Part shown: positions 7,894 to 17,375 of the stretch, piece by piece | Position numbering within the stretch: the first letter of the stretch is position 1 | Layout: every line of letters begins with the position of its first letter | NCBI GenBank assembly: GCA_013322215.1 | Contig: JAAMEZ010000052.1 | Coordinates: 1-64,000 of the forward strand | Direction: 5' to 3' | Source of the DNA: Martinezella rhizogenes | GTDB lineage: Bacteria > Pseudomonadota > Alphaproteobacteria > Rhizobiales > Rhizobiaceae | Length of the DNA: 64,000 bases | Translations under genes and position numbers: made by a program | Notes under the pieces: generated by a model | The model's input: the letters and a program-made list of their open reading frames with translations, nothing else | Database searches by the model: none | Told to the model about the DNA's origin: nothing

Positions 7894-8844
7894 CTAACCA
7901 AGCCGGACGCGCGGATCGACGAAGGCGACGAGCAGATCCGCAAGCAGATTGCCAATCAGCACGAAGATTGCCGAAAACATCAGGAGGCCCATGACGACCG
8001 GGTAGTCGCTGTAGCCGAGGCTATCGAGGAAAAGCCGCCCCATTCCCGGCCAGGTGAAGACGGTCTCCGCCACCAGAGCACCGCCGAGAATGGTCGGCAA
8101 TTGCAGGCCGGCAAGCGTGATCATCGGCAATAGCGCATTGCCGACGACATGGCGCATCAGGACGCGCCGGGGCGAGAGGCCCTTGGCCTTGGCGGTGCGC
8201 ACGAAATCCTGGTTGATGACCTCGAGCGTGGCGGTGCGCATGTAGCGGCTCCAGACTGCGATATTGACAAGCGCAAGCACGAGGCTCGGCATGATCAGAT
8301 GGATCGCATAGTCACCGAGCGAGCCATTGCCGACCGTATACATGTTACCGGCCGGCAGCCATTTCAGCTTCAGCGAGAAGATATAGATGGCGACGAGACC
8401 GAACCAGAAGGTCGGTATCGATAGCGCCACCATAGCGCCGACGGTGGCGCTATAATCAAAGATGGAATAGCGGCGGGTTGCCCCCTTGATGCCGATCCAG
8501 GTACCGACCGCGATCGAGATCACCATCGATGTGCCCATCAGCAGCAGCGTGGCGAAGAGATGGCCGAAAATGATCGACAGCACCGGCTGGTTGTCACGGT
8601 ACGAGCGACCCCAGTCGCCCATCAGCAGATGTCTCAGCCAGTCGAGATACTGGATCGGCAGCGGTCGGTCGAGGCCCATCTGGGCTGCGATCCTGTCGAG
8701 TGCTTCCTTGGTCATGCCTGGCGTCAGCGTATATTGCGACAGCGGACCGCCGGGAGCGAGGGTAAGGACGGCGAAGCCGATCATCGATACGAGGAGCAGC
8801 AGCACCAGGCTCTGCCACAGGCGGCTCAGGAGATAGCGCAACAT
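7894..8844 (-). CDS. Dipeptide-type ABC transporter permease (DppB-like)
   Basis: 316 residues from ATG 8844 (MLRYLLSRLWQSLVLLLLVS, first membrane helix at once); the in-frame extension to 8937 runs into the stop region of the binding-protein gene and is unlikely. DppB features include LAPGGPLSQYTLTPGMTKEAL, LRHLLMGDWGRSYRDNQPVL, the coupling segment AKAKGLSPRRVLMRHVVGNAL and the ending NLLADLLVAFVDPRVRLG. It forms the membrane channel with the downstream DppC-like protein. Confidence 0.92.
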   Translation of the reverse strand: MLRYLLSRLWQSLVLLLLVSMIGFAVLTLAPGGPLSQYTLTPGMTKEALDRIAAQMGLDRPLPIQYLDWLRHLLMGDWGRSYRDNQPVLSIIFGHLFATLLLMGTSMVISIAVGTWIGIKGATRRYSIFDYSATVGAMVALSIPTFWFGLVAIYIFSLKLKWLPAGNMYTVGNGSLGDYAIHLIMPSLVLALVNIAVWSRYMRTATLEVINQDFVRTAKAKGLSPRRVLMRHVVGNALLPMITLAGLQLPTILGGALVAETVFTWPGMGRLFLDSLGYSDYPVVMGLLMFSAIFVLIGNLLADLLVAFVDPRVRLG

Positions 8845-8921
8845 GGCATTCGTCTCCGATCGTTGCGGAATGGAAGTGGCCAGCCCCTCGGCGCCTTGGC
8901 CGAAGGGCTGGAACAAGCAGC

Positions 8922-10595
8922 CTATGCCTTGGCCCAATACCAGGCGCCCACGTTCCAGCTATCGATGCGCACGTTGATGTTGGGAGTGACGTTTTCGACC
9001 CCCACCTTATGGCCGCGCACGGTCGCATACTGGAAAAGCGGCAGGAACGGCAGATCGTGGCGCATGATCTCCTGGATTTTCTGGTAGACCTTCTTGCGTT
9101 CCTCCGGCACGAAGATCTGGCCACCTTCCGTCAGGAGCTTGTCGACCTCCGGATTGGCGTATTGCCAGGTGTTCTGGCCCGCGCCGCCCGTGGCGCTGAT
9201 CGCGCTCGAGCGGAAGTAATCCGAGGTGTCGGGATCCGAGCCCGTCAGGAAGTTGATGCCGACGATGACGGAATCAAACTTCGACATCATCCAGTAGTCG
9301 CCCCACATGACCGCCGGCGGCAGGTTGGAGATGGTGAGTTCCACGCCGATATCCTTGAAGGTCTGCTGCATGAACTGCTGCACCTGCTCGCGGATATGAT
9401 TGCCTGCGGTGGTCGAGTTGGTGAAGGAAAGCCTGACACCATCCTTGACGCGAATGCCATCGGCGCCGGGCTTCCAGCCGGCGTCGTCCAGGAGCTTCTT
9501 GGCCTTGTCGGTGCTGAATTCCTGCTTCGGCAGGTCCGGATTGTAATAGAAGGACTGCTGCGGCATGTAGCTTTCGGTCGGCGCCGGCAGGCCGTAATAG
9601 AGTGCGTCGATGATCGTTTGCTTGTCGATCGCGTAGTAGAGCGCCTCGCGCACCGCAGGATCCTTGAACTGCGGCCGCTCCATGTTGAAACCGACGGATT
9701 CGACGGTTGCGGCCGGAACGACGGCGACGACCTTGCCATCCAGTCCCTTGGCTTCGTCGTAGTGATCCGGGGTGATCCATTGCAGGCCGGCGACGTCGAT
9801 GTCGCCGGTCTTGAACTGGGTATATAGAACCGTCAGGTCGGGGATATATTTGTAGACCAGGGTTTCGAGATAGGGGCCTTCGCCGAAGTAGTCGGTATTG
9901 GCCGCGAGCGTGATGTGGTCGCCGGCGATGCGCTCGACCCATTTGAACGGGCCGGTGCCGATGGGTGCATTGTTGAAGGGTGCGTTGTTCTTGTCCTTCT
10001 CCGCGCCGAGGATATGCTTTGGCACGATGAAGGTGGCGGCGAGGATCGACGGGTAGGGCGCAAACGCCTTCTCCATCCGCCAGGAGATTTCCGTCGGCGA
10101 GACAACGGTCAGGTCGCGTACGAACTCGTGGCCCGTCTTGCGCCAGCTGCGGAAGTTCGGGTCGACCATCAGCTCCAGGGTAAACTTGACGTCCTCGGCG
10201 GTGAACGGCGTGCCGTCATGCCACTTTACGCCGTCGCGCAGCTTGATCTTCCAGTTAAGGCCATCGGCCGAGATACCGCCGTTTTCGACGGTTGGGACTT
10301 CGGTTGCAAGCGCGGGAGCAAATTTGCCGTCAGGAGTGACGGTAAAGAGCGGATCGAAGACGCTGAAATGGATGCCTTCATCAACTTCGATGTGTATCAG
10401 GTGCGGATTGAAGACGGTCGGTTCCTGCGAAAAGCCGATGACGAGCTGGCCGGTCGGCTTGGCAGGCGGTGCCGCGAAAGCTTCGCTGCGACCGAGAATA
10501 TTGGGCATGATCAGCCCGGAGGCACCGAGCGCCATCATGGTCAATGCCTGGCGTCGTGTTGGTTTCAGGAGGATGGTGTCATTTGCATCGGACAT
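8922..10595 (-). CDS. Peptide/nickel-type ABC transporter substrate-binding protein
   Basis: 557 residues of the SBP_bac_5 family. The N-terminus has a twin-arginine-like signal (TRRQALTMMALGASGLIMPN), suggesting Tat export rather than Sec. Family hallmarks: GFSQEPTVFNPHL, GLNWKIKLRDGVKWHDGTPFTAEDV, YYAIDKQTIIDALYYG. Ligands in this family range from oligopeptides to opines, sugars and nickel chelates. Encoded between the FAD oxidoreductase ending at 10683 and the permease starting at 8844, so it supplies the DppBC-like pair. Confidence 0.92.
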   Translation of the reverse strand: MSDANDTILLKPTRRQALTMMALGASGLIMPNILGRSEAFAAPPAKPTGQLVIGFSQEPTVFNPHLIHIEVDEGIHFSVFDPLFTVTPDGKFAPALATEVPTVENGGISADGLNWKIKLRDGVKWHDGTPFTAEDVKFTLELMVDPNFRSWRKTGHEFVRDLTVVSPTEISWRMEKAFAPYPSILAATFIVPKHILGAEKDKNNAPFNNAPIGTGPFKWVERIAGDHITLAANTDYFGEGPYLETLVYKYIPDLTVLYTQFKTGDIDVAGLQWITPDHYDEAKGLDGKVVAVVPAATVESVGFNMERPQFKDPAVREALYYAIDKQTIIDALYYGLPAPTESYMPQQSFYYNPDLPKQEFSTDKAKKLLDDAGWKPGADGIRVKDGVRLSFTNSTTAGNHIREQVQQFMQQTFKDIGVELTISNLPPAVMWGDYWMMSKFDSVIVGINFLTGSDPDTSDYFRSSAISATGGAGQNTWQYANPEVDKLLTEGGQIFVPEERKKVYQKIQEIMRHDLPFLPLFQYATVRGHKVGVENVTPNINVRIDSWNVGAWYWAKA

Positions 10596-10682
10596 GATCG
10601 TTCCCCTTTTTGTTGGTAGGATTTCGGCTGTTCTTCTCTTTCGTTTCTCTCGTTGTTGTACTGTCTTCTTGGTTCGGACAGG

Positions 10683-12014
10683 TCAGAAACCACTGATGAG
10701 TTCGATCTTCGAACCGTCGTGGAAGCGGGAAAAGCGGAAGTTCTTCCGGTCGACCACCGGTGGCTTGCCGGTGACGATGTCGGCCATCAGCCGTCCGGCC
10801 GCCGGCCCTATGCCGAAGCCGTGGCCGGAAAAACCGGTGGCGATATGGAAGCCGGGAATGCTGTCGATCGCATCGATCACCGGCACGGCATCCGGCGTCA
10901 CGTCGATATAGCCTGCCCAGCGCTGGGCGATCTCGGCCTTCTCGAAAACCGGAAAGGCTTTCTTGAGATTGGCGAGCGCCGCGTTCGAAAGCTTGGTGGA
11001 GGGTTTGGGATCGAGGACGCGGCAATATTCGAAGGGACTTGCCTCGTCCATTGCCCAGCGATTGGGAATGCGGGCTTCGTCGAAGAACCGGCCGGAGACG
11101 CGGAAGTTCAGCGAGCGCCACTCCTTTTTCAGCGCCGGCAGGAACTTGCCGGCGTAGCGGAAGGAACTCGGCACGATGTCCACGATGTTTTCGTGGCCAG
11201 AAGCGATCGTGTAGCCGCCATCCTGGCGCTTGCGCAGGGCAAAGCCGCTCGCCCAGATGGCTTGCTCCGGGCCACCTTCCAGAGGCTTGGTGCGCAACAC
11301 GGAATTCATCACCTTCAACTGCGGCAGATCGAGCCCGAACATGCCGGCAAATAGGCTGGACCAGGCGCCGCCGGCAAGTACGACGGCCTTGCAGGCGATC
11401 GGGCCTCGCTCGGTGATCACGCCGGAAATGCGGCCGCCGGCCGTCTCGATGCCACGCACGGCGCATTCGGTCAGAATGGAAGCTCCCTTGTCGCGGGCGG
11501 CCTCGGCAATGGCGGGGGCGGCTCGCTGCGGCTCGGCGCGACCGTCGGCGGCGGTAAAGAGCGCACCCTTGAGGTCCATCTGCGCACCGGGAAAGAGGGT
11601 CTTGAATTCGGCACCGCTGATCATGCGGCTTTCCAGCTGGTAGCCTTCCAGATTGCGGTTCCAGCGCTCGTGATCGGCATATTGCTTGTCGTCGGCGCAG
11701 GTGAAAATGATGCCGGCGCGTTTGTAGCCGGTGTCGCGGCCGATACGCTTGTCGAGCGTGCTCCAAATGCGCAGGGCCTCGGCCATGAGGGGCACTTCGC
11801 GCGGATCGCGCCTGGAAATGCGCACCCAGCCCCAGTTGCGGCTCGATTGTTCCTGGCCGATGCCACCCTTCTCGCAAAGCGCGACCCGCAGACCGCGTTC
11901 GGCCAGTTCCAGCGTCGTCGAGGTGCCGATGATGCCACCGCCGATGACGACGACGTCGACTTCCTTGGGCAGTTCCGCATCCCCGTGAACGGGGACCACA
12001 TAGGGGCCGGGCAT
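10683..12014 (-). CDS. FAD-dependent oxidoreductase, DadA/sarcosine-oxidase-like
   Basis: 443 residues from ATG 12014, which lies 2 bp after the stop of the upstream SDR gene (an open extension to 12041 would overlap it). Rossmann motif VDVVVIGGGIIGTSTTLELAERG at about residues 19-41, then EQSSRNWGWVRISRRDPREV and a C-terminal FAD contact HIATGFSGHGFGIGPAAGRL. This is a DAO-family oxidase or dehydrogenase of secondary or primary amines. Tight spacing with the SDR suggests the two act in the same pathway on a compound imported by the neighbouring transporter. Confidence 0.88.
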   Translation of the reverse strand: MPGPYVVPVHGDAELPKEVDVVVIGGGIIGTSTTLELAERGLRVALCEKGGIGQEQSSRNWGWVRISRRDPREVPLMAEALRIWSTLDKRIGRDTGYKRAGIIFTCADDKQYADHERWNRNLEGYQLESRMISGAEFKTLFPGAQMDLKGALFTAADGRAEPQRAAPAIAEAARDKGASILTECAVRGIETAGGRISGVITERGPIACKAVVLAGGAWSSLFAGMFGLDLPQLKVMNSVLRTKPLEGGPEQAIWASGFALRKRQDGGYTIASGHENIVDIVPSSFRYAGKFLPALKKEWRSLNFRVSGRFFDEARIPNRWAMDEASPFEYCRVLDPKPSTKLSNAALANLKKAFPVFEKAEIAQRWAGYIDVTPDAVPVIDAIDSIPGFHIATGFSGHGFGIGPAAGRLMADIVTGKPPVVDRKNFRFSRFHDGSKIELISGF

Positions 12015-12016
12015 GG

Positions 12017-12721
12017 TCAGAAAGACTCCTCTAACTGGCAATTGATGGTGAATTCGGCGACGCTTGCCTCGTTCGGAAGGTCGATCAGCATGGAAATGAT
12101 GCGGGCGAGATCGCGTGGATCTGTCATCTCGCTATCGGGCTTGCTCGTAAGGCCGCGCGCCATGTCGGTCGCGACGAAGCCGGGGCAGATGGCGGTGGCG
12201 CGGATGCCAAGATCAAAGCCGGTGTGGCGTATGGCATGGGCCAGCGCGACGGCCGCGAATTTGGAGACGGCATAGAGGCCGGAGTTCGCGGATTTCACCC
12301 GCTTGCCCGAAAGCGAAGCGACGATGATGACCCGGCCGTGACCGCTTGAAGCAAGGGCACTCCACGCGGATTTTGCAAGTCTTCGCGGTGCCTTGACGTT
12401 CACTTCGAGCAGATCGTCGAGGTCGGCATCATCGGCTTCGATCACGGTCTTCGCGAGGCCAATGCCGGCATTGGCGACAATAGCGTCGATGCGGCCGAAA
12501 GTGCGAAGCGTCTCTTCGGTCCATGATACCGAAGCATCCGCGTCCGCGGCATCATAAGCAAGGACGGCGACGCGCGCGGGGTCGGCCCAGGCGGGCATGA
12601 CCGGCTTGCGCATGCCGAGCGAAAGCAGCCAGCCTTTGCCGGCAAGTTCCTCGGCGAGTGCTGCGCCGATCCCCCGGCTGGCGCCGGATATCATTGCGAC
12701 CCGTTCCTCACTTATGCTCAT
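12017..12721 (-). CDS. Short-chain dehydrogenase/reductase (SDR)
   Basis: 234 residues with the classical SDR signature: nucleotide motif MISGASRGIGAALAEELAG near residue 10, NAG at IVANAGIGLAK, and the catalytic Tyr-x3-Lys in YAVSKFAAVALA. Likely an NAD(P)-dependent alcohol or aldehyde/keto oxidoreductase in the cytosol. It directly precedes the FAD oxidase (2-bp gap) and follows the MarR gene by 25 bp, so the three are probably co-transcribed. Confidence 0.9.
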   Translation of the reverse strand: MSISEERVAMISGASRGIGAALAEELAGKGWLLSLGMRKPVMPAWADPARVAVLAYDAADADASVSWTEETLRTFGRIDAIVANAGIGLAKTVIEADDADLDDLLEVNVKAPRRLAKSAWSALASSGHGRVIIVASLSGKRVKSANSGLYAVSKFAAVALAHAIRHTGFDLGIRATAICPGFVATDMARGLTSKPDSEMTDPRDLARIISMLIDLPNEASVAEFTINCQLEESF

Positions 12722-12746
12722 GCCCGCTCTCCTATGGTTCGCCGGC

Positions 12747-13229
12747 TCACGACTGCGCGACGATGCGCCGGTAGGTTCTGCGCAGGATGTCGATCAGCAG
12801 CCTGTGTTCTTCGTCGGTGATGTCGGAAAAGAATTCGCGTGACTGTTTGGTGACGATGGCACGCACGCGCTTCGCCAATTCGTGACCCTTGTCCGTGATG
12901 TAGAGTTCCTGCGCCCGGCTGTCGTCCACCGACGTCTCGCGCGTAAGGAGATCATGCGCTTCCATCTGCTCGATCAGCCTGCCGGTCGCGGAGCGGTCTT
13001 TCAGGATGAGTTGGGCAATGGTGGAGGGCCGGATTCCCGGATTGTCGTCGACCAGGAACAGGGTGGTGATCTTTCCCGTTCCGCGCGCCACGTCCAAGCC
13101 TTCCAGCTTTTCGTCCAGATCACGCGAAACGGCGAGATTGATGCTGCGGATGTAAAAGCTCAGCGTATCCTCCAGGACATCGATATCGATGTCCTTCACG
13201 GAAGTTGGCGGGGCCTTGGTCGGCGGCAT
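12747..13229 (-). CDS. MarR-family transcriptional regulator
   Basis: 160 residues from ATG 13229 (MPPTKAPPTS; the open frame to 13271 lacks a better start). A winged HTH is recognisable: RPSTIAQLILKDRSATGRLIEQMEAHDLL, then the wing with the D-x-R motif SVDDSRAQELYITDKGHEL, and a C-terminal helix for dimerisation. It probably responds to a small aromatic or amine ligand and controls this minus-strand cluster. The 280-bp region upstream (13230-13511) contains an AT-rich stretch near 13335-13400 where its promoter and operator probably lie. Confidence 0.9.
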   Translation of the reverse strand: MPPTKAPPTSVKDIDIDVLEDTLSFYIRSINLAVSRDLDEKLEGLDVARGTGKITTLFLVDDNPGIRPSTIAQLILKDRSATGRLIEQMEAHDLLTRETSVDDSRAQELYITDKGHELAKRVRAIVTKQSREFFSDITDEEHRLLIDILRRTYRRIVAQS

Positions 13230-13465
13230 GGCTCGGAACCCTTGAAAGGCAACAAAACACCGCTCCGCCACCCTTCATGCGGAGGCAGGTTCATGGTCGT
13301 CTGCGGCGGATCGTCGCTGGAACTTTATGCTCATGAAAGGACGGATAGTGGATAAATGCAACTATTTTTTCGCCCGATCAGATAAAAATTAATCAGCATG
13401 CAAGGCTGCCTGTTTCTCAGGCATCAATCGCCACTGGGACGTGCACGAATGGTGGTAATTGGGCA

Positions 13466-13497
13466 GAAGCGGCCGCGTCCGGCGCGGCCCGCGCTTC
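13466..13497 (-). terminator. Hairpin downstream of double-ATPase gene
   Basis: GAAGCG 13466-13471 pairs with CGCTTC 13492-13497, and GCCGCG 13472-13477 pairs with CGCGGC 13483-13488, with a 3-base bulge and a TCCGG loop. It begins 15 bases after the stop of the minus-strand ATPase gene. There is no T-tract, so it may be a Rho-assisted or 3'-protecting hairpin. Confidence 0.45.
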
Positions 13498-13511
13498 GTT
13501 TGGTGGGCGTT

Positions 13512-15158
13512 TCAGCCGACGGCTTCCCAGTCGCTGCCGGGGATGGCGGCCAGCAGGCTTTGGGTATAGGCATGCGCCGGCGCGCGGAAGATCTGCGAAG
13601 GCGGACCATATTCGACGATCTCGCCCTTGTACATGACGGCGACCTCGTCGCAGATCTGGCTGGCGACGCGAAGATCGTGGGTAATGAAGATCATCGCCAC
13701 TTTGGTATCCTGCTGGATTTCCGCAAGTAGCTTGAGGATTTGCGCCTGGATCGAGACGTCGAGAGCGGAAACGGCCTCGTCAGCCACGAGCAGCACGGGA
13801 TCGAACATCAAGGCACGGGCGATGCCGATGCGCTGGCGCTGGCCGCCGGAGAATTCATGGGGAAAGCGGTCAAAGGCGCCTTCGTCGAGGCCGACGCGCT
13901 TGAGAAGACGTAGCGCCTTCGCCTTGGCTTCGTGCATCGGCAGGCCGTGCGCCATCGGTCCGACGGTGAGAATGCGGCCGATCGTATGGCGCGGGTTCAG
14001 CGAGGCGAATGGGTCTTGAAAGATCATCTGCATATAGGGGCGCAATGGCCGGAACTCATCGTCCGACAGCGGGGCGATATCGCGGCCGTCGAATAGAATC
14101 CGGCCGCTGTCGGAGCTTAAAAGCTTCAGCAGGACGCGGCCTAAGGAGGATTTTCCGGAGCCGGATTCACCGACCACACCCAATGTGCGTCCCTTGCGGA
14201 TCGAGAAACTGACGCCATTGACCGCCTGCACCGTCCGCGATTTCGACAGGAAGCTGCTTCCCGATCGATAGGTCTTGTTGAGCTTATCAACCTCCAGCAC
14301 CACGGGCGCTTCGGCAATGGTTTCGCGGTTGGCGGTGGTCATGCGGGGAACGGCCGCGATGAGACGCTGCGTGTAGGGATGAACAGGCGCATTGAGCACC
14401 TGCGCTGCCGGTCCCTGCTCGACGAGGTGACCCTTTTCCATGACGATCACCCTGTCGGCAATCTCGGCGACCACCCCGAAATCATGGGTGATGAACATGA
14501 CGCTCATCTTCTTGCGCGCCTGTATCTTGCGGATCAATTCGAGGATCTGGGCCTGCGTCGTCACGTCCAATGCCGTGGTCGGTTCATCGGCGATCAGCAC
14601 GTCCGGATCGAGCGCCAGCGCCATGGCGATCATCACGCGCTGCCGCTGCCCGCCCGATAGCCGGAAGGGATATTGATGCTGGAGAAGATCCGGATCGGGC
14701 AGGCCGACTTCGCCGAGCAACTCCTTCACCTTCTGCCGCCGGCTTTCCGGCGTGCCGATCTTATGAGCATCGAGAACCTCGATGATCTGGTCGCCGATCG
14801 TCATCAGCGGATTGAGTGCTGAGAGCGGGTCCTGGAAAATGATCGAAACGGCCCGTCCCCTGAGGCTTCTGAGGGTGGCGTCGTCGGCGCTCACGAGATC
14901 CGTGCCCTTGAAGCAGATCGTGCCCGCCGTTACTTTTATGATGGATGGCAGCAGGCCCATGATCGCGTTCGCGGTCACCGATTTCCCCGAGCCGGATTCA
15001 CCGATGATGCAAAGGATCTCACCTGGCATCAGATTGAAGGAGATATCCTGAACCGCATGCACGCGTTCCATGTTCTTCGGGAGGCTGACTGTCAGGTCAC
15101 GTACCGACAGTACCGGCTCGCTGGGCGGGGCTATATTTTGAGCATCGGACGGGGTCAT
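13512..15158 (-). CDS. Dipeptide-type ABC transporter ATPase, DppD and DppF domains fused
   Basis: 548 residues from ATG 15158, which has a perfect AGGAGG nearby; the frame is open to 15227 without a better start. Two complete ATPase halves: first Walker A GESGSGKSVTANAI and signature LSGGQRQRVMIAMALAL with Walker B VLIADEPTTALD, second Walker A GESGSGKSSLGRVL and FSGGQRQRIGIARALMF with VLLVADEAVSALD. Both halves carry the HPYTQRLIAAVP / HAYTQSLLAAIP segment typical of oligopeptide ATPases. It energises the DppBC-like permeases encoded 5-7 kb downstream; the MarR, SDR and oxidase genes lie between. Confidence 0.93.
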   Translation of the reverse strand: MTPSDAQNIAPPSEPVLSVRDLTVSLPKNMERVHAVQDISFNLMPGEILCIIGESGSGKSVTANAIMGLLPSIIKVTAGTICFKGTDLVSADDATLRSLRGRAVSIIFQDPLSALNPLMTIGDQIIEVLDAHKIGTPESRRQKVKELLGEVGLPDPDLLQHQYPFRLSGGQRQRVMIAMALALDPDVLIADEPTTALDVTTQAQILELIRKIQARKKMSVMFITHDFGVVAEIADRVIVMEKGHLVEQGPAAQVLNAPVHPYTQRLIAAVPRMTTANRETIAEAPVVLEVDKLNKTYRSGSSFLSKSRTVQAVNGVSFSIRKGRTLGVVGESGSGKSSLGRVLLKLLSSDSGRILFDGRDIAPLSDDEFRPLRPYMQMIFQDPFASLNPRHTIGRILTVGPMAHGLPMHEAKAKALRLLKRVGLDEGAFDRFPHEFSGGQRQRIGIARALMFDPVLLVADEAVSALDVSIQAQILKLLAEIQQDTKVAMIFITHDLRVASQICDEVAVMYKGEIVEYGPPSQIFRAPAHAYTQSLLAAIPGSDWEAVG

Positions 15159-15366
15159 GGAAGGCCTCCTTGTTCTGAACCAGCGAACACGCCCTCTCAG
15201 GGAGAGCTCATGAATAGTCAGAAGCAAGAAGAATGCCGGTATTGCCGCCCTTAAGGCAAGCGAAGGAAATTCTTAATCGACGGATTTTTGCTGCCCGTCA
15301 CCTGCATTTCAAAAATGATCAGCCGCAGCAGCCTGCGGATATGGAAATCTCCGTCTATGCACTTTG

Positions 15367-16278
15367 CTAGCGTTCAAACGGTTCGCCGAGCGAGGCGACG
15401 CCATTGAGCTTCAAGAGGCGGCGATCTACGGAGATGACGCCAAGGACGATGATCGTCACGAGATAGGGCAGGCATGCAAGCAATTGCGAGGAAATTGCGA
15501 GCCCGCTGGCCTGCGCGGCGAGACCCATCAGCGACACCGCACCGAACAGGCAGGCGCCCAGGAAAATCCTGGATGTCAGCCAGGTCCCAAAGACAACGAG
15601 GGCAATGGCAATCCAGCCCCGCCCGGCGATCATGCCGTCCGCCCAGAGCGGCGTATAGATCGTCGAGGCATATGCACCGGCAAAGCCGGCCATCACGCCA
15701 CCAAACGTAACCGCCGCGAACCGGATCGGGACAATCGGATAGCCGATTGCATGCGCGGCTTTCGGATTTTCACCGACAGCGCGAAGGACAAGACCGACCT
15801 TGCTGTAGGCAAACATCGCCCATATGCCGATCGTTACGACAAGCGAGATCCAGACGACGATATCCTGGCTAAAAAGGCCTCCGACAACTGGAATTTCCGA
15901 AAGCCCGGGAATTGCGATCTTTGGCAAGGTGGTGACGGTCAGGCTCTCATAACTCTTGCCGAACAGCGCCGAGAGGCCCTGGCCGAGAATGCCGAGGGCA
16001 AGACCGGCTGCAACCTGGTTTGCATTGAAGCCCAGTGTGATACCAGCAAAAATCATGGAGAGGAGCGCACTTCCGAGACCGGCCGCAAGAAAAGCAAGAA
16101 GATGGCCACCACCATGATAAACGACAATGAACGCAATGACGGCACCAACCGCCATCAAGCCTTCTACGCCGAGGTTCAAGACGCCCGCGCGCTCAGCAAC
16201 AAGTTCGCCCAAGGCTGCAAGCAGAAACGGCGTTGCGGCTGCCAGCATGCCGCCAAGAATGAACTCGACGGCGCTCAT
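15367..16278 (-). CDS. ABC transporter permease, BMP/nucleoside-type (second permease)
   Basis: 303 residues, mostly hydrophobic helices, of the BPD_transp_2 family found with BMP-type binding proteins (NupQ/YufQ-like): FILGGMLAAATPFLLAALGE, RAGVLNLGVEGLMAVGAVIAF and RAVGENPKAAHAIGYP are diagnostic. Its ATG overlaps the stop of the preceding permease by 4 bp. With that permease, the ATPase and the BMP binding protein it forms a nucleoside/purine-type importer. It is the last gene of the operon; 15228-15366 upstream of the dipeptide ATPase holds no gene. Confidence 0.92.
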   Translation of the reverse strand: MSAVEFILGGMLAAATPFLLAALGELVAERAGVLNLGVEGLMAVGAVIAFIVVYHGGGHLLAFLAAGLGSALLSMIFAGITLGFNANQVAAGLALGILGQGLSALFGKSYESLTVTTLPKIAIPGLSEIPVVGGLFSQDIVVWISLVVTIGIWAMFAYSKVGLVLRAVGENPKAAHAIGYPIVPIRFAAVTFGGVMAGFAGAYASTIYTPLWADGMIAGRGWIAIALVVFGTWLTSRIFLGACLFGAVSLMGLAAQASGLAISSQLLACLPYLVTIIVLGVISVDRRLLKLNGVASLGEPFER

Positions 16279-17375
16279 GATGTGCTCCGGGCTGGTATAG
16301 GGCGCCAGACGATGCGATAGCGCACGAAGGCGACAGCAATGAGATAGATGAGGAGCAGGCTGCCCTGGAACACGCGGACGGCTGCAATTGGCAGATTGGC
16401 GGAGACCATGGCGTTATCGCCACCGATGTAGAGTGCTGCCATGATGATCGCGGAGATGACGATGCCGATTGGATTGAGGCCGCCAAGATAGGCAACGATG
16501 ATTGCCGCGTATCCATATCCGGTCGAGATCGAACGCTGCAGCTGGCCAAGCGGACCGGCAACCTCAGCGGCGCCCGCAAGTCCGGCTGCCGCTCCGCCAA
16601 TAATCAGCGAAAGCCAGATTGCCCAGCTCTCCTTGAAGCCGGCATAGCTCGCCGCCCGGGGCGCCAGACCGCCGACCTGCAATTTATATCCGGCGAAGCT
16701 CTTCTGCATGAAGATCCATGCCGCAATCGACAGACCGGCAGCAAGGAGAAGCGAGACATTGACGCGGGTCCCCTCAAACAGGATCGGTACCATGGCGTCG
16801 TATTGAAACATGACCGACTGCGGGAAATTGAAGCCGTTCGGATCTTTCCATGGGCCGAGAAGAAGATAGTTGAGTAATTGCGCGGCAACGAAACTCAGCA
16901 TCAATGAGACGAGAATTTCATTGGCGTTGAGCCTGACGCGCCAGAAGGCAGTGAGAGACGCCCATAGAGCGCCGCCGAGAGTGCCGAGCAGCAGCATCGC
17001 CGGCCACATCCATTGGCCCGTTGCCTGTGGCATCCAGATGGGTATGGCGGAGGCGAAGATTGCGCCGAGAATGAATTGGCCTTCAGCGCCGATGTTGAAG
17101 ACCTTGGCGCGAAAGCCGATTGCGAGACCCTGTGCGATCAGAAGCAGGGGGCCAGTCTTCAGTAAGACTTCCGAGAATGAGGCCCATGAGATGAATGGTT
17201 CGATCAGCATGGTATAGATCACGGCTGCCGGATCGCGACCCATCGCGATATAGAGGCCAAGATTGAGTACGATGGTGATGGTGAGGGCGATCGGCGGTGC
17301 AAGCAGCTTTGCGGCGAACGAGGCTCGTTCGCGGCGGACTATAATTGGGAGGACTGCAGAAAAGGAGCTGCTCAT
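16275..17375 (-). CDS. ABC transporter permease, BMP/nucleoside-type (first permease)
   Basis: 366 residues with about eight to ten hydrophobic segments. Family markers: MLIEPFISWASFSEVLLKTG, GLAIGFRAKVFNIGAEGQFI, LNANEILVSLMLSFVAAQLL and GGLNPIGIVISAIIMAALYI (NupP/YufP-like). It overlaps both neighbours by 4 bp. Forms the heterodimeric membrane pore with the second permease. Confidence 0.92.
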   Translation of the reverse strand: MSSSFSAVLPIIVRRERASFAAKLLAPPIALTITIVLNLGLYIAMGRDPAAVIYTMLIEPFISWASFSEVLLKTGPLLLIAQGLAIGFRAKVFNIGAEGQFILGAIFASAIPIWMPQATGQWMWPAMLLLGTLGGALWASLTAFWRVRLNANEILVSLMLSFVAAQLLNYLLLGPWKDPNGFNFPQSVMFQYDAMVPILFEGTRVNVSLLLAAGLSIAAWIFMQKSFAGYKLQVGGLAPRAASYAGFKESWAIWLSLIIGGAAAGLAGAAEVAGPLGQLQRSISTGYGYAAIIVAYLGGLNPIGIVISAIIMAALYIGGDNAMVSANLPIAAVRVFQGSLLLIYLIAVAFVRYRIVWRPIPARSTS

